Below are positions 15,600-24,130 of a stretch of DNA of 36,284 bases, piece after piece; within the stretch, counting starts at the first letter, position 1, and every line of letters begins with the position of its first letter. This DNA comes from JAVVPO01 sp036655715 (lineage in GTDB: Bacteria; Bacillota; Clostridia; Lachnospirales; Cellulosilyticaceae). The position numbers and the translations under genes were made by a program. The stretch covers positions 1 through 36,284 of the forward strand of contig JAVVPO010000015.1 in the NCBI GenBank assembly GCA_036655715.1. The letters are read 5' to 3'. The notes beneath the pieces are model-generated. The model made no database searches. It was not told where the DNA came from and saw only the letters and a list, made by a program, of their open reading frames with translations.

Positions 15600-16439
15600 A
15601 TGAGTAAATTTGGATGCATAGATTTTCCTAATGATAATATAATATTATTTAAAGATGGTTTAGAAAAAACAAAAATAAACAAAGTCTTTTTAGAACCTAT
15701 TAGCTATTTGGACATTAAGGGGTATAATATACATATTCTCAAGGAACCAAGTGAACTATCTAATAGGGTTTGGCGTAGAATAGAAGAAGAATTACTACAA
15801 AGGAATATACTCTACGTAGCTGCAAACAAGGAAGGAATACATTATCCCTTTGAGCACGTAGAGGTAGCTAAAGGAGAGGATATTAAGGTACTACTAGCTC
15901 CTTGTATATTGGATTATATTTTTAAATATGGGCTTGCGCGCAAAGATTCTAAATATGTAAAGATAGGTATCATAGGTGGGAAGATTAATACTACATTAGA
16001 TGTACTTATTCCTATTATAGATAAGGTAACAGATATTACAGTATTTACGCAGGAGCCAGCAGTATATAGAGAGATTGTCAAAGAAATTTATCAAAAGACA
16101 AGAGTAAGGATGAAGTTAATGTATCCTAATCCTAAAGTAGTACAAGATATGGATATTGTATATGATGTGAGCAAGAATGTATCCTATTCAAATTGGTGTC
16201 ACACTAAAGCAATCTATGTAGATTTCTTTCATGATACAAAAAAGCAAAAAAGGCAATTAACAGATTTAACCCCTAGTATATGGCACGATTTTGAGATAAT
16301 ATGTGAAAAGCATCCTATAAGAAAGGCTGTTTTAGAAGCAATGTTATATACTGACGGGTTTACAAGACACGTCCTAAGAACAAAAATAAAAAATTTTGAT
16401 ATAAGCATAAGCAGAGTTTATACCCTCCCTAAAAGTTGA
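15600..16439 (+). CDS. Uncharacterised protein with a Rossmann-like segment
   Basis: I do not recognise this 279-residue protein. ATG 15600 is chosen because GAGGGGG lies just upstream; an in-frame ATG at 15585 overlaps that RBS region. No signal or TM segment is seen. Residues ~1-110 are mixed alpha/beta (FLEPISYLDIKGYNIHIL; VWRRIEEELLQ). Residues ~115-220 look like a dinucleotide-binding-like fold: KIGIIGGKINTTLDVL, DITVFTQEP, RVRMKLMYPNP, DIVYDVSKN, KAIYVDFF. The glycine pattern GIIGGK differs from classic GxGxxG. The C-terminus is helical with many charged residues. It lies between dusB and greA, 59 bases from dusB, and its stop codon overlaps the -35 of the greA promoter. Confidence 0.72.
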   Translation: MSKFGCIDFPNDNIILFKDGLEKTKINKVFLEPISYLDIKGYNIHILKEPSELSNRVWRRIEEELLQRNILYVAANKEGIHYPFEHVEVAKGEDIKVLLAPCILDYIFKYGLARKDSKYVKIGIIGGKINTTLDVLIPIIDKVTDITVFTQEPAVYREIVKEIYQKTRVRMKLMYPNPKVVQDMDIVYDVSKNVSYSNWCHTKAIYVDFFHDTKKQKRQLTDLTPSIWHDFEIICEKHPIRKAVLEAMLYTDGFTRHVLRTKIKNFDISISRVYTLPKS

Positions 16440-16476
16440 CAACCACTACCTAGTGGTTTATAATTTTGAAATTATA
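16436..16476 (+). promoter_or_regulatory. Perfect consensus promoter of greA with two palindromes
   Basis: TTGACA (16436-16441) is separated by 17 bases from TATAAT (16459-16464); both hexamers are fully consensus. Positions 16441-16458 form an 18-base dyad, AACCACTA-CC-TAGTGGTT, that fills the spacer. Positions 16459-16476 form a second dyad, TATAATTT-TG-AAATTATA, over the -10 and start site. This looks like an operator-controlled promoter, but the regulator is unknown. Confidence 0.75.
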
Positions 16477-16519
16477 AAAGAGAGGCTATTTATCTGATTT
16501 AAGAAAGGGAGTATTTTAA

Positions 16520-17005
16520 ATGGCAGAAAAACAAACATTACTCACATATGCGGGGATTAAATCTTTAGAGGCAGAACTTGAGCAATTAAAAACAGTAGAA
16601 CGTAACAATGTAGCTGAAGAATTAAAAGAAGCAAGAGCACAAGGTGACTTGTCAGAAAATGCAGAATATGATGCAGCTAAAGATAGACAAGCAGAGATTG
16701 AAACACGTATCGTAGAAATTGAAAAGATGCTAAAAAACGTTGTTGTTATCGATGCTGATGATGAAATGGTAGATATTGTTAAGCCTGGATATAGAGTAAG
16801 ATTATATGATGAAGCATTTGATGAAGAAGTTGAATACTTAATCGTAGGATCTACAGAAGCAGATCCTTTAAACGGTAAAATTTCTAACGAATCTCCAGTA
16901 GGATCAGCTTTACTTAATCACAAAGTGGGTGATGTAGTAGAAGTTGAAACTGATTTTGGAAAAGAAAAATATACTATATTAAATATTTTATTAAATGCTA
17001 ACTAA
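16520..17005 (+). CDS. greA: Transcription elongation factor GreA
   Basis: GreA enters the RNA polymerase secondary channel and stimulates cleavage of backtracked RNA. The 161-residue protein has the usual two parts: an N-terminal antiparallel coiled coil (about 1-78) with the acidic tip in GDLSENAEYDAAKDRQAE, and a C-terminal FKBP-like domain (about 80-161) with GYRVRLYD, LIVGSTEADP and ISNESPVGSALLNHKVGD. RBS AAAGGGAG precedes ATG 16520. lysS follows after 30 bases and is likely read from the same promoter. Confidence 0.96.
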   Translation: MAEKQTLLTYAGIKSLEAELEQLKTVERNNVAEELKEARAQGDLSENAEYDAAKDRQAEIETRIVEIEKMLKNVVVIDADDEMVDIVKPGYRVRLYDEAFDEEVEYLIVGSTEADPLNGKISNESPVGSALLNHKVGDVVEVETDFGKEKYTILNILLNAN

Positions 17006-17035
17006 ATAATACGATTATTCAAAGGAGGAACTGGG

Positions 17036-18538
17036 GTGTCTGAAAATACACAAAACCAACCGGTAGTGCAAGAAGAAAATTTAAATGAACTTTTAAAAGT
17101 ACGTTACGATAAATTAAAAGAGCTTCAAGACAAAGGAAAAGATCCATTCCAAATTACAAAATATGATGTAACAGCACATAGTGAAGAAATTACTAATCAA
17201 TTTGAAGCGTTCGATGGGAAAGAAGTATCTATAGCAGGACGTATTATGGCTAAGAGAGATATGGGTAAAGCCTCATTCGTACACATTCAAGATACAGATG
17301 GAAGAGTTCAATCTTACGTAAGAAAAGATGAACTTGGAGAAGAAGTTTATGCAGAGTTTAAAAAATATGATATTGGTGATATCGTAGGGATCAAAGGGGT
17401 TGTATTTAGAACACAAAAAGGTGAGATTTCTGTAAGAGCGCAAGAAGTAGTTCTTCTTACAAAAAGCTTAAAAATTCTTCCAGAAAAATATCATGGACTT
17501 AAAGATACAGAAGTAAGATATCGTCAACGTTACATTGACCTTATTGTGAATCCAGAAGTTAAAGATACATTCATTAAACGTAGTATGATTATACGTGAAA
17601 TGCGTAGCTTCTTAGACAATAAAGGTTTCTTAGAAGTTGAGACACCTGTTCTTCACTCTATAGCAGGGGGAGCGGCAGCTAGACCATTCGTAACACATCA
17701 CAATGCATTAGACATTGATATGTATATGCGTATTGCGCCAGAATTAAAATTAAAACGCCTTACTGTAGGTGGATTTGATAGAGTTTATGAAATCGGACGT
17801 GTATTCCGTAACGAAGGAATGTCAGTAAGACATAACCCAGAGTTTACAATCATGGAGTTATACCAAGCATATGCTGACTACAACGATATGATGGATATTA
17901 CAGAAAATCTTATCAGACATGTAGCTAATACTGTAATCGGTACAGCTGTTGTTGAGTATGGTGGTGTAACAATCGACTTAGAAAAACCATTTGCACGTAT
18001 TTCAATGGTTGATGCAGTAAAACAATATGCGAATGTAGACTTTAGAGCAATCGCCACGGATGAAGAGGCAAAAGCTATTGCAAAAGAGCACCACATTGAA
18101 GTGGCGGCTCATCATGCAAAAGGAGATATCCTTAACTTATTCTTCGAACATTATGTAGAAGAGCACTTAATTCAACCAACATTCCTTATGGAGCATCCAG
18201 TAGAGATTTCTCCACTTTCAAAACGTAAGCCAGAAGACCCAGAGTACACAGAAAGATTTGAGTTATTCATAGGTGGACGTGAGTATGCTAATGCATTCTC
18301 AGAACTTAATGATCCAATCGATCAAAGAGGACGTTTTGCACGTCAAGAAGAGCTTCGTGCTGCTGGTGATGATGAAGCTTGTGAAATCGACGAAGACTTC
18401 CTTACAGCACTTGAATACGGTCTTCCACCTACAGGTGGACTTGGGATGGGTGTAGATAGATTAGTTATGCTACTTACAAACTCAGCTTCAATAAGAGACG
18501 TATTATTATTCCCAACAATGAAACCAGTTAACGAATAA
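17036..18538 (+). CDS. lysS: Lysyl-tRNA synthetase, class II
   Basis: LysS charges tRNA-Lys with lysine in the cytosol. At 500 residues the length is typical. The N-terminal OB-fold anticodon-binding domain (about 55-150) includes VSIAGRIMAKRDMGKASF. The class II catalytic core has motif 1 (FLEVETPVLHSIAGGAAARPF), motif 2 (YEIGRVFRNEGMSVRHNPEFT) and motif 3 (GGLGMGVDRLVMLL). The start is GTG 17036 with AAAGGAGG ten bases upstream. It shares the greA transcript and ends at a strong terminator. Confidence 0.97.
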   Translation: MSENTQNQPVVQEENLNELLKVRYDKLKELQDKGKDPFQITKYDVTAHSEEITNQFEAFDGKEVSIAGRIMAKRDMGKASFVHIQDTDGRVQSYVRKDELGEEVYAEFKKYDIGDIVGIKGVVFRTQKGEISVRAQEVVLLTKSLKILPEKYHGLKDTEVRYRQRYIDLIVNPEVKDTFIKRSMIIREMRSFLDNKGFLEVETPVLHSIAGGAAARPFVTHHNALDIDMYMRIAPELKLKRLTVGGFDRVYEIGRVFRNEGMSVRHNPEFTIMELYQAYADYNDMMDITENLIRHVANTVIGTAVVEYGGVTIDLEKPFARISMVDAVKQYANVDFRAIATDEEAKAIAKEHHIEVAAHHAKGDILNLFFEHYVEEHLIQPTFLMEHPVEISPLSKRKPEDPEYTERFELFIGGREYANAFSELNDPIDQRGRFARQEELRAAGDDEACEIDEDFLTALEYGLPPTGGLGMGVDRLVMLLTNSASIRDVLLFPTMKPVNE

Positions 18539-18548
18539 TAAGTGATGA

Positions 18549-18580
18549 ATAGGTAAGCCATAGGCTTACCTATTTTTTTT
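18549..18580 (+). terminator. Intrinsic terminator after lysS
   Basis: A perfect 11-bp stem, ATAGGTAAGCC/GGCTTACCTAT (18549-18559, 18563-18573), with a 3-base loop is followed by T7. Confidence 0.92.
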
Positions 18581-18840
18581 GTTATCAAACAACTTATCAA
18601 AAAATATATTAGATATAGAAAAATATAGTAATTTATGGTAAAATTTAGAAATAATCAAGTTTGTAGATAAATAATACATTGTAAACGGTGTAAGATAATT
18701 AGAGATAGGGAATAATTTATATAAAAATACTATAATTGTGCAAATTATATATAAAAAATAAGGTTTTATGGCAAAAAGTATAATCGTAACTCAAAAAAAT
18801 GTATGATATAATTTAAGGGTATAAGGGGTGTCTGCGAATA
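18581..18840. other. AT-rich intergenic region
   Basis: With the lysS terminator this forms a gene-free interval of about 300 bases. It is very AT-rich with many scattered TATA-like hexamers. Only the extended -10 near its right end (18804-18812) looks convincing. No open frame with an RBS, tRNA, riboswitch or repeat was recognised. Confidence 0.6.
18804..18812 (+). promoter_or_regulatory. Extended -10 promoter of the glycoside-hydrolase-like gene
   Basis: TGATATAAT matches the TGnTATAAT extended -10 element, 28 bases before the ATG at 18841. No good -35 is seen 17 bases upstream, as is common with extended -10 promoters. The same 9-mer precedes cdaA. Confidence 0.55.
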
Positions 18841-20076
18841 ATGCAAAAGTGGAGGGTAAAACCATATAATAGTTATTATCACTATAAGCAAAGAAAGTTA
18901 ATGATTAGAAGAGCATCAGTTATTCTAATAGTATGTCTAAGTATCATAACAACTTTGATTGCAACAAAAGAGCTTACACTAGCAGATGTCAAAGACCTTA
19001 CAAATAAATTTACACTGAAAAAAAATAACGAGCCTATAAAAGAAACTTATCTAGAACAAGACCAAATTATGTATGAACTATATTCTAACCCAGTTAAGGT
19101 AAAAGGTATTTATGTGCCAGCTAATAAAATGAGTAAGCTAGATGAACTAATAGAGTTAGCAGATACAACAGAGATTAATAGTTTTGTTATAGATATTAAA
19201 AATGATTATGGATATCTCACATTTGGGACAGATAATGCTTATATACAAGAGATGGGATCAGTTTCTAAAACACCTAACATATCTGATATTGAATACGTGA
19301 TGGACAAGGTATATACAGCAAATATCTATCCAATTGCTAGGATTGTAACCTTCAAAGATAATATAGTAGGTAATACCCATCCAGATAGAATGATTAAAGA
19401 TAAAGAAGGAAATGTTTATAAAACTAAAGATGGAGATATGTGGCTAAATCCATATGATAAACGTAACTGGGAATATATTTTGGAAATTTGTAAAGAAGCC
19501 ATCGCACTTGGATTTAAAGAAATACAATTTGACTATGTTCGTTTTCATGAATCTATGAATAGTGAGCGAGTAGACTTATCAGAAGATGTTTCAAAGACAG
19601 AGATTATTACAGAATTTATGGCCTATATGTATGAAGAATTAAAACCCTATGGTGTATTTGTTTCAGCAGATGTATTTGGAGCCATTATTACAAGTAAAAT
19701 AGATGCAGAGATAGTAGGGCAAGATTATAAGGAATTAGTAAAGCGTTTAGACTATATTAGTCCTATGGTCTATCCATCACACTATGAGCCCGGTTCATTT
19801 GGCATAAAGTATCCAGATTTGCAGCCATATGATATAATATTAAAATCTATGCAAGCATCGACTCAGAGTATCAAAGAGTTAGAACGTAATGAGAGAAAAG
19901 CAGAAGTGAGGCCGTGGCTACAGGATTTTACAGCCACATGGGTGAATCCGCACCAAACATATGGCAAGGAGCAGATAAGGCAGCAAATAGATGGTGTGTA
20001 TGATGCAGTATTAGATCAATGGATATTGTGGAATGGAGCGGCTAACTATACGAAAGAAGGCCTAGAAAAAGAGTAA
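18841..20076 (+). CDS. Membrane-anchored glycoside-hydrolase-like protein (DUF4015 type)
   Basis: The 411-residue protein is probably exported and held by one N-terminal TM helix (about 25-42, after a basic RR). From about 85 it matches the DUF4015/GHL TIM-barrel pattern: KVKGIYVPANKM, INSFVIDIKNDYGYLTF, IYPIARIVTFKDN, WLNPYDKRNW, EIQFDYVRF (Asp231), VSADVFG (Asp277), ISPMVYPSHYEPG and VRPWLQDF. The family is called putative glycoside hydrolase; its natural substrate is not known to me, and an extracellular polysaccharide or wall glycan is inference. It starts a tight group with two membrane-protein genes, 13 and 22 bases apart, that ends just before cdaA. Confidence 0.85.
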   Translation: MQKWRVKPYNSYYHYKQRKLMIRRASVILIVCLSIITTLIATKELTLADVKDLTNKFTLKKNNEPIKETYLEQDQIMYELYSNPVKVKGIYVPANKMSKLDELIELADTTEINSFVIDIKNDYGYLTFGTDNAYIQEMGSVSKTPNISDIEYVMDKVYTANIYPIARIVTFKDNIVGNTHPDRMIKDKEGNVYKTKDGDMWLNPYDKRNWEYILEICKEAIALGFKEIQFDYVRFHESMNSERVDLSEDVSKTEIITEFMAYMYEELKPYGVFVSADVFGAIITSKIDAEIVGQDYKELVKRLDYISPMVYPSHYEPGSFGIKYPDLQPYDIILKSMQASTQSIKELERNERKAEVRPWLQDFTATWVNPHQTYGKEQIRQQIDGVYDAVLDQWILWNGAANYTKEGLEKE

Positions 20077-20089
20077 AGGATGTGAGCCA

Positions 20090-20479
20090 TTGATAGACCA
20101 AAAGAAAATAATATTGATGAGTAAAGCTGCTCTTGAAAAAAAGAAATTCAGTAGGAAAGATAGAGAAGTGACAGATTACTACATTGAAGACTATGTATAC
20201 ATTAGTAATTTTAAAACACGCATATTTGTACTAATGATTATTGGTGGACTAATAGGTGGACAGATGATGCTTAAAATTCAAACAGGACTTAATATACCTA
20301 CAACTGTTAAAGAGTGGCTATATGAGTATATCATTCCTTATGGAACGATTATTGTGGCATTCTTAGTCATATATACATTTATATCAACATGGATATATAC
20401 TTATAAGTATAATGATGCTCAGAAAAAAAAGAAAAACTATGAAAGAGCATTAACTGAGCTTAAGAAATATCAAGAATAA
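20090..20479 (+). CDS. Uncharacterised two-TM protein
   Basis: The 129-residue protein starts with TTG 20090, set by AAAGGATG upstream (an ATG at 20117 lacks an RBS). A basic N-terminus (SKAALEKKKFSRKDRE) precedes two hydrophobic segments (about 44-61 and 80-101) joined by a short loop (IQTGLNIPTTVKEW). It ends in a charged helix rich in Lys and Glu that may form a coiled coil. Both ends are probably cytoplasmic. I do not recognise the family. Its position between the glycoside-hydrolase-like gene and a polytopic membrane protein suggests the three products act together. Confidence 0.7.
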   Translation: MIDQKKIILMSKAALEKKKFSRKDREVTDYYIEDYVYISNFKTRIFVLMIIGGLIGGQMMLKIQTGLNIPTTVKEWLYEYIIPYGTIIVAFLVIYTFISTWIYTYKYNDAQKKKKNYERALTELKKYQE

Positions 20480-20501
20480 AAAGAGATAAAGGGGGGAGAA
20501 G

Positions 20502-21482
20502 ATGACTCCAGGAGAAATGCTTTTAGTATTTAGACAAAATTGTATCAGAATATATAGGACATATGAACGAATATTTTTTCCGATAATCAAATTTTTATTG
20601 GTGCTAATGGTGCTATTAGGAATTAATGCTTCCATAGGATATATGAGCTTATTGAATAAAGCGGTAGTTTGCATGGGGATTGCTATAGTTGCGATGATGT
20701 TACCTATAAATTATATTATCATTATATTTATGGCAGTGATAACCATTCATATGGCAACTTTTAATCTTTTGATAGGTGGTATAACAGCGATAGCCTTTAT
20801 TACAATCTATTGTATGTATGTAAGGTTATATCCAAAGGAAAGTTTATTAATTATTATTACAATGATAGCACTTAAATGTCAGTTAGGTTATGCGGTACCT
20901 TTGATAGCAGCATTATTTGGTGGTATGGCATGTATTGTTCCTATGGCACTTGGTGTATTACTTACCTATATAGGTGCTGAGATGAATGTGATTATAGAAG
21001 GCACTATGGAAATTGTTCCAGAGAATATAGTTACGATGATTATAAGTATTATCAATCAAAATGTATTAACAAACACAACAATGCTATCAACAATCGGCAT
21101 ATTTACAATAGTTTTTATTATAGTATACATAATAAGAAAACAATCTATAGATTATGCGCATTATATTGCAATAGTAATTGGTGGGGTTATGAGTTTACTA
21201 GGATTTGGAATTGCTATATTATTTTTGGCTATAAAAATAAATGTATTTTTATTAATACTTATGACAATAATAAGTATAATACTAGCTATAATATGTGAAT
21301 TTACTTCTAAAGTCTTAGATTATTCAAGAGCCGAAACTGTTCAATTTGAAGATGATGATAATTATTACTACGTAAAGGTAGTGCCTAAAATATCTATTAA
21401 TGTTAATCAAACAAGAGTAGAACAAGTGTATACAACACCTACTAAAGAGAATAGCATGAGCGTAGATAAAGAAGCTTTTTAG
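20502..21482 (+). CDS. Uncharacterised polytopic membrane protein
   Basis: The 326-residue protein has around nine to ten hydrophobic segments from about residue 25 to 265. A cytoplasmic C-terminal tail follows (SRAETVQFEDDDNYYYVKVV, then PKISINVNQTR), whose acidic and aromatic cluster is distinctive. I have an impression that this tail recurs in Lachnospiraceae-type membrane proteins of unknown role, but could not check it. RBS GGGGGGAGAAG fixes ATG 20502. It has no ABC, MFS or flippase motif I can name. It is the last gene of the three-gene group and is followed by a terminator; cdaA has its own promoter. Confidence 0.72.
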   Translation: MTPGEMLLVFRQNCIRIYRTYERIFFPIIKFLLVLMVLLGINASIGYMSLLNKAVVCMGIAIVAMMLPINYIIIIFMAVITIHMATFNLLIGGITAIAFITIYCMYVRLYPKESLLIIITMIALKCQLGYAVPLIAALFGGMACIVPMALGVLLTYIGAEMNVIIEGTMEIVPENIVTMIISIINQNVLTNTTMLSTIGIFTIVFIIVYIIRKQSIDYAHYIAIVIGGVMSLLGFGIAILFLAIKINVFLLILMTIISIILAIICEFTSKVLDYSRAETVQFEDDDNYYYVKVVPKISINVNQTRVEQVYTTPTKENSMSVDKEAF

Positions 21483-21490
21483 GAGAAGAT

Positions 21491-21517
21491 AGACACTCAT
21501 ACGGTGTCTTTTTTTTA
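21491..21517 (+). terminator. Intrinsic terminator before cdaA
   Basis: A stem AGACAC/GTGTCT (21491-21496, 21504-21509) with a short loop is followed by T8, ending the three-gene envelope group. Confidence 0.75.
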
Positions 21518-21558
21518 TTAAACTAACCTAATCATATATATACCTCCTATATAAATCG

Positions 21559-21567
21559 TGATATAAT
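21559..21567 (+). promoter_or_regulatory. Extended -10 promoter of cdaA
   Basis: TGATATAAT lies 33 bases before the GTG start of cdaA. It is the same 9-mer as upstream of the glycoside-hydrolase-like gene at 18804. No clear -35 is seen. Confidence 0.55.
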
Positions 21568-21600
21568 TAAAGAAAAATTTAAAGCAAAGGGGCTACAGTA

Positions 21601-22461
21601 GTGGATGCTATTAAGGAAGCAGTAGATAAGCTAGGATTTCTAAATATCCCGAATATTGGTACAAGGGATATTATAGATATATTGGTTGTTGCATTTGTTA
21701 TCTATAAGTTACTTATGTGGATTAAGGATACACGTACATGGGCCTTGTTTAAAGGGCTAGTTACTGTAATTGTTATAGCGATGGTAGCCTATATATTACA
21801 GCTTCATACCGTGTGGTGGATTATATCCAATACTATCACAGTAGGGACAATGGCAGTATTGGTGCTATTTCAGCCAGAGCTTAGACGTGCATTAGAACAG
21901 CTAGGAAGAGGTAAGTTCTTAGGATTTACGTTAAATAGTAGTGAAGAAGCAAATATTGAAGGGCTTAACTCTGATACAGTAGAAAGCATAGTGAAAGCTG
22001 CTACTCAGATGGCAAAAGTAAAGACAGGGGCTCTTATTGTTATTGAAAGAGAGACAAAACTTGGAGATGTAGAGCGAACAGGTATATCTATAGATTCGGC
22101 AGTCAGTAGTCAACTGCTCGTGAATATATTTGAGAAAAACACACCACTACACGATGGGGCAGTTGTAATTAGTAATAATCGTATTAAAGCAGCAACATGT
22201 TTCTTACCATTAAGTGATAGTTTAGAGATTAGTAAAGATTTGGGTACTAGACATAGGGCTGCTATTGGTGTGTCTGAAATATCTGATGCAATGGTTGTTG
22301 TGGTATCAGAAGAGACAGGTACTATATCTTATATACGAAATGGCCACATTAAAAGAGGTATAGACGCAGAGACACTTCGTAAGATATTAAGCATTACCAA
22401 AAAGAAAAAACGTATTGATAAAAAGATTACATTATGGAAAGGAAGACAAAAGAATGAATAG
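21601..22461 (+). CDS. cdaA: Diadenylate cyclase CdaA
   Basis: CdaA joins two ATP into cyclic di-AMP, which controls potassium and osmolyte balance and wall integrity. The 286 residues comprise three N-terminal TM helices (about 24-40, 50-67, 79-91) and a DAC domain (about 105-250) with the catalytic motifs DGA (185-187, in PLHDGAVVI) and RHR (217-219, in GTRHRAAIG). The start is GTG 21601 after AAAGGGG. It overlaps cdaR by 8 bases, and glmM follows. This cdaA-cdaR-glmM order is the conserved Firmicutes module in which GlmM and CdaR modulate the cyclase. Confidence 0.96.
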   Translation: MDAIKEAVDKLGFLNIPNIGTRDIIDILVVAFVIYKLLMWIKDTRTWALFKGLVTVIVIAMVAYILQLHTVWWIISNTITVGTMAVLVLFQPELRRALEQLGRGKFLGFTLNSSEEANIEGLNSDTVESIVKAATQMAKVKTGALIVIERETKLGDVERTGISIDSAVSSQLLVNIFEKNTPLHDGAVVISNNRIKAATCFLPLSDSLEISKDLGTRHRAAIGVSEISDAMVVVVSEETGTISYIRNGHIKRGIDAETLRKILSITKKKKRIDKKITLWKGRQKNE

Positions 22462-23915
22462 GCTTTTTGCAAATAACCTTCCTTGGAAATTAATGTCTTT
22501 AGTATTAGCTAGTATGCTATGGCTTTTTGTCATTAATACTCAAAATCCATTACAGCCTAAAACTATTACAGATGTACCCGTTAATATAAAGGGAATTAGT
22601 GAGATAGAAAGTAAAGGATATGTTATTCAAAATGAAGAACAATTACGTAATACAAAAGTAAAAGTAGTTGTAAAAGGTCCTAGGTTAGAACTTGAAAAGT
22701 TAGAGGCAAATAAAGAAAGTTTAATCAGTGTAGATATAGATTTAACGCCTTTTGTCAAGATGCTAGCTACGGGAAGTGATACGATACAAACACCCGTAGC
22801 ATATATAGTAACCATACTTAGTGAGGGCAAGGTAAGAACTGAAGATATACGACCTAAGACCACGACTGTTATATTTGAAAAAGAAAAGAGTGTTACATTA
22901 CCTGTGAAGTATAATATTACGGGAGATAACAATAGTCAGTATATGGCACTTAATCCGATTATCAAGCCTAGTCAAGTGGAGATAAAAGGACCAAAGACAA
23001 CAGTGGAGACTATTGATAAAGTAGTAGTAGATATTAATATTGATGATTTCTCAGAAGATGTCCTAAGTTATACATTACCAATTAAAGCGCTTGATAGTGA
23101 AGGAAATGAAGTAGTCGGAGTGAAGAAATCACCACAGTATATAGAAGTGACATTACCAATAGGTAAGAAGAAAGTGGTACCACTAGACCCACAGTTCCAG
23201 GGGGAATTACCACCAGGATACATTAAGACAAATACTATTGTTACGCCGAAGGAAATTACTATTGTAGGAAAAGCTGACTTAATAGATAGTATCCAGGTCA
23301 TTAAGTTAGGTAAGATATCACTTGATAATATGATTCAAAGTGATACAGTTAAAGTAGATTTCTTGTTACCAGATGGCATAGAATATATAGATAATATAGA
23401 AAATAAAGCAGTTGTAACAGTAGAAATTCAAAAAGAAAACACTTATGAGTTTAATATCGACCCTCATAGTATTAACCTAGAGGTAAAAGGTGTAGGGGAA
23501 GGGTTTAAATATGAAATTATTGAACCTGACCTTAAAGTGATATTAGGTGGAACGGCAGAGAACTTGCTGAAGTTTGATAAGAAGAATCTAAATGGTATCA
23601 TAGATTTAACAGGACTCCAAGAAGGTGAGTATGCTATCCCACTTCACTTAAGCATTCCAGATAATCTCAAACTTATTAATACACCATTGACACTTGGTAT
23701 TAGAATATCTAATAAAGAAATAGTTATTCCAGAAATAGAGATACCAGAGGAACCAGAAAATGTAGAAGAGATACCGCAAGAGATACCACAAGAGNNNNNN
23801 NNNNNNNNNNNNNNNNNNNNNNNNNNNNNNNNNNNNNNNNNNNNNNNNNNNNNNNNNNNNNNNNNNNNNNNNNNNNNNNNNNNNNNNNNNNNNNCAAGAG
23901 GTACCACAAGAGTAA
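22454..23915 (+). CDS. cdaR: CdaA regulator CdaR (YbbR-domain protein), with repeat tail and gap
   Basis: CdaR is a membrane-anchored extracytoplasmic protein that modulates CdaA. ATG 22454 is supported by GGAAG upstream and the 8-base overlap with cdaA; an in-frame ATG at 22415 inside cdaA has no RBS. One N-terminal TM helix (about 10-27, LMSLVLASMLWLFVIN) precedes several YbbR domains (DVPVNIKG, LPVKYNITGD, KKVVPLDPQF, KENTYEFNIDP). From about residue 425 the tail is Pro/Glu-rich and becomes an EIPQ tetrapeptide repeat interrupted by a 100-N gap. After the gap CAA-GAG-GTA-CCA-CAA-GAG-TAA continues the repeat (QEVPQE-stop), so I end the gene at 23915. Confidence 0.9.
23768..23912 (+). repeat. 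cdaR: 12-bp coding tandem repeat (EIPQ) spanning an assembly gap
   Basis: Units of 12 bases, GAG-ATA-CCR-CAA, occur at 23768-23779 and 23780-23791. The pattern resumes after the gap with CAA-GAG-GTA-CCA-CAA-GAG. It encodes EIPQ/EVPQ repeats, so the missing part is probably more copies. Confidence 0.85.
23795..23894. other. cdaR: Assembly gap (100 N) inside the cdaR tail repeat
   Basis: Exactly 100 N. It begins at a codon boundary. Repeat continuity requires a true length divisible by 3, so the 100-base placeholder shifts the apparent frame downstream. Confidence 0.95.
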
Positions 23916-23940
23916 TGAGCAAAATAGGGGAGTAATATGT

Positions 23941-23970
23941 AGAGAGTGGCCTAAGGTCTGCTCTCTTTTT
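23941..23970 (+). terminator. Intrinsic terminator after cdaR
   Basis: An outer stem AGAGAG/CTCTCT (23941-23946, 23961-23966) and an inner GGCC/GGTC stem are followed by a T-run. glmM therefore depends at least partly on its own promoter. Confidence 0.65.
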
Positions 23971-24023
23971 CTGAAAAAAATAAACGTAGGCAGGTTAATA
24001 AATAGAGAGGATACATGAAAATG

Positions 24024-24052
24024 TTGTAAGGAAGGTAGAATAATATTATAAT
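24024..24052 (+). promoter_or_regulatory. Sigma-A-type promoter of glmM
   Basis: TTGTAA (24024-24029) is separated by 17 bases from TATAAT (24047-24052), 78 bases before the glmM ATG. The same hexamer pair and spacing is found upstream of rnz. Confidence 0.65.
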
Positions 24053-24130
24053 GAACGTGACACCAAGAAAATTATAATAATGTCAAAAAAATCATATGTA
24101 TAAATGAGATGTTAAGAAAGTGAGAAAAAT

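Noticed and set aside
23916..23935. Extension of cdaR to a stop at 23933-23935
   Set aside because: It depends on reading the placeholder gap as exactly 100 bases. The EIPQ repeat frame on the far side ends cleanly at TAA 23913-23915.
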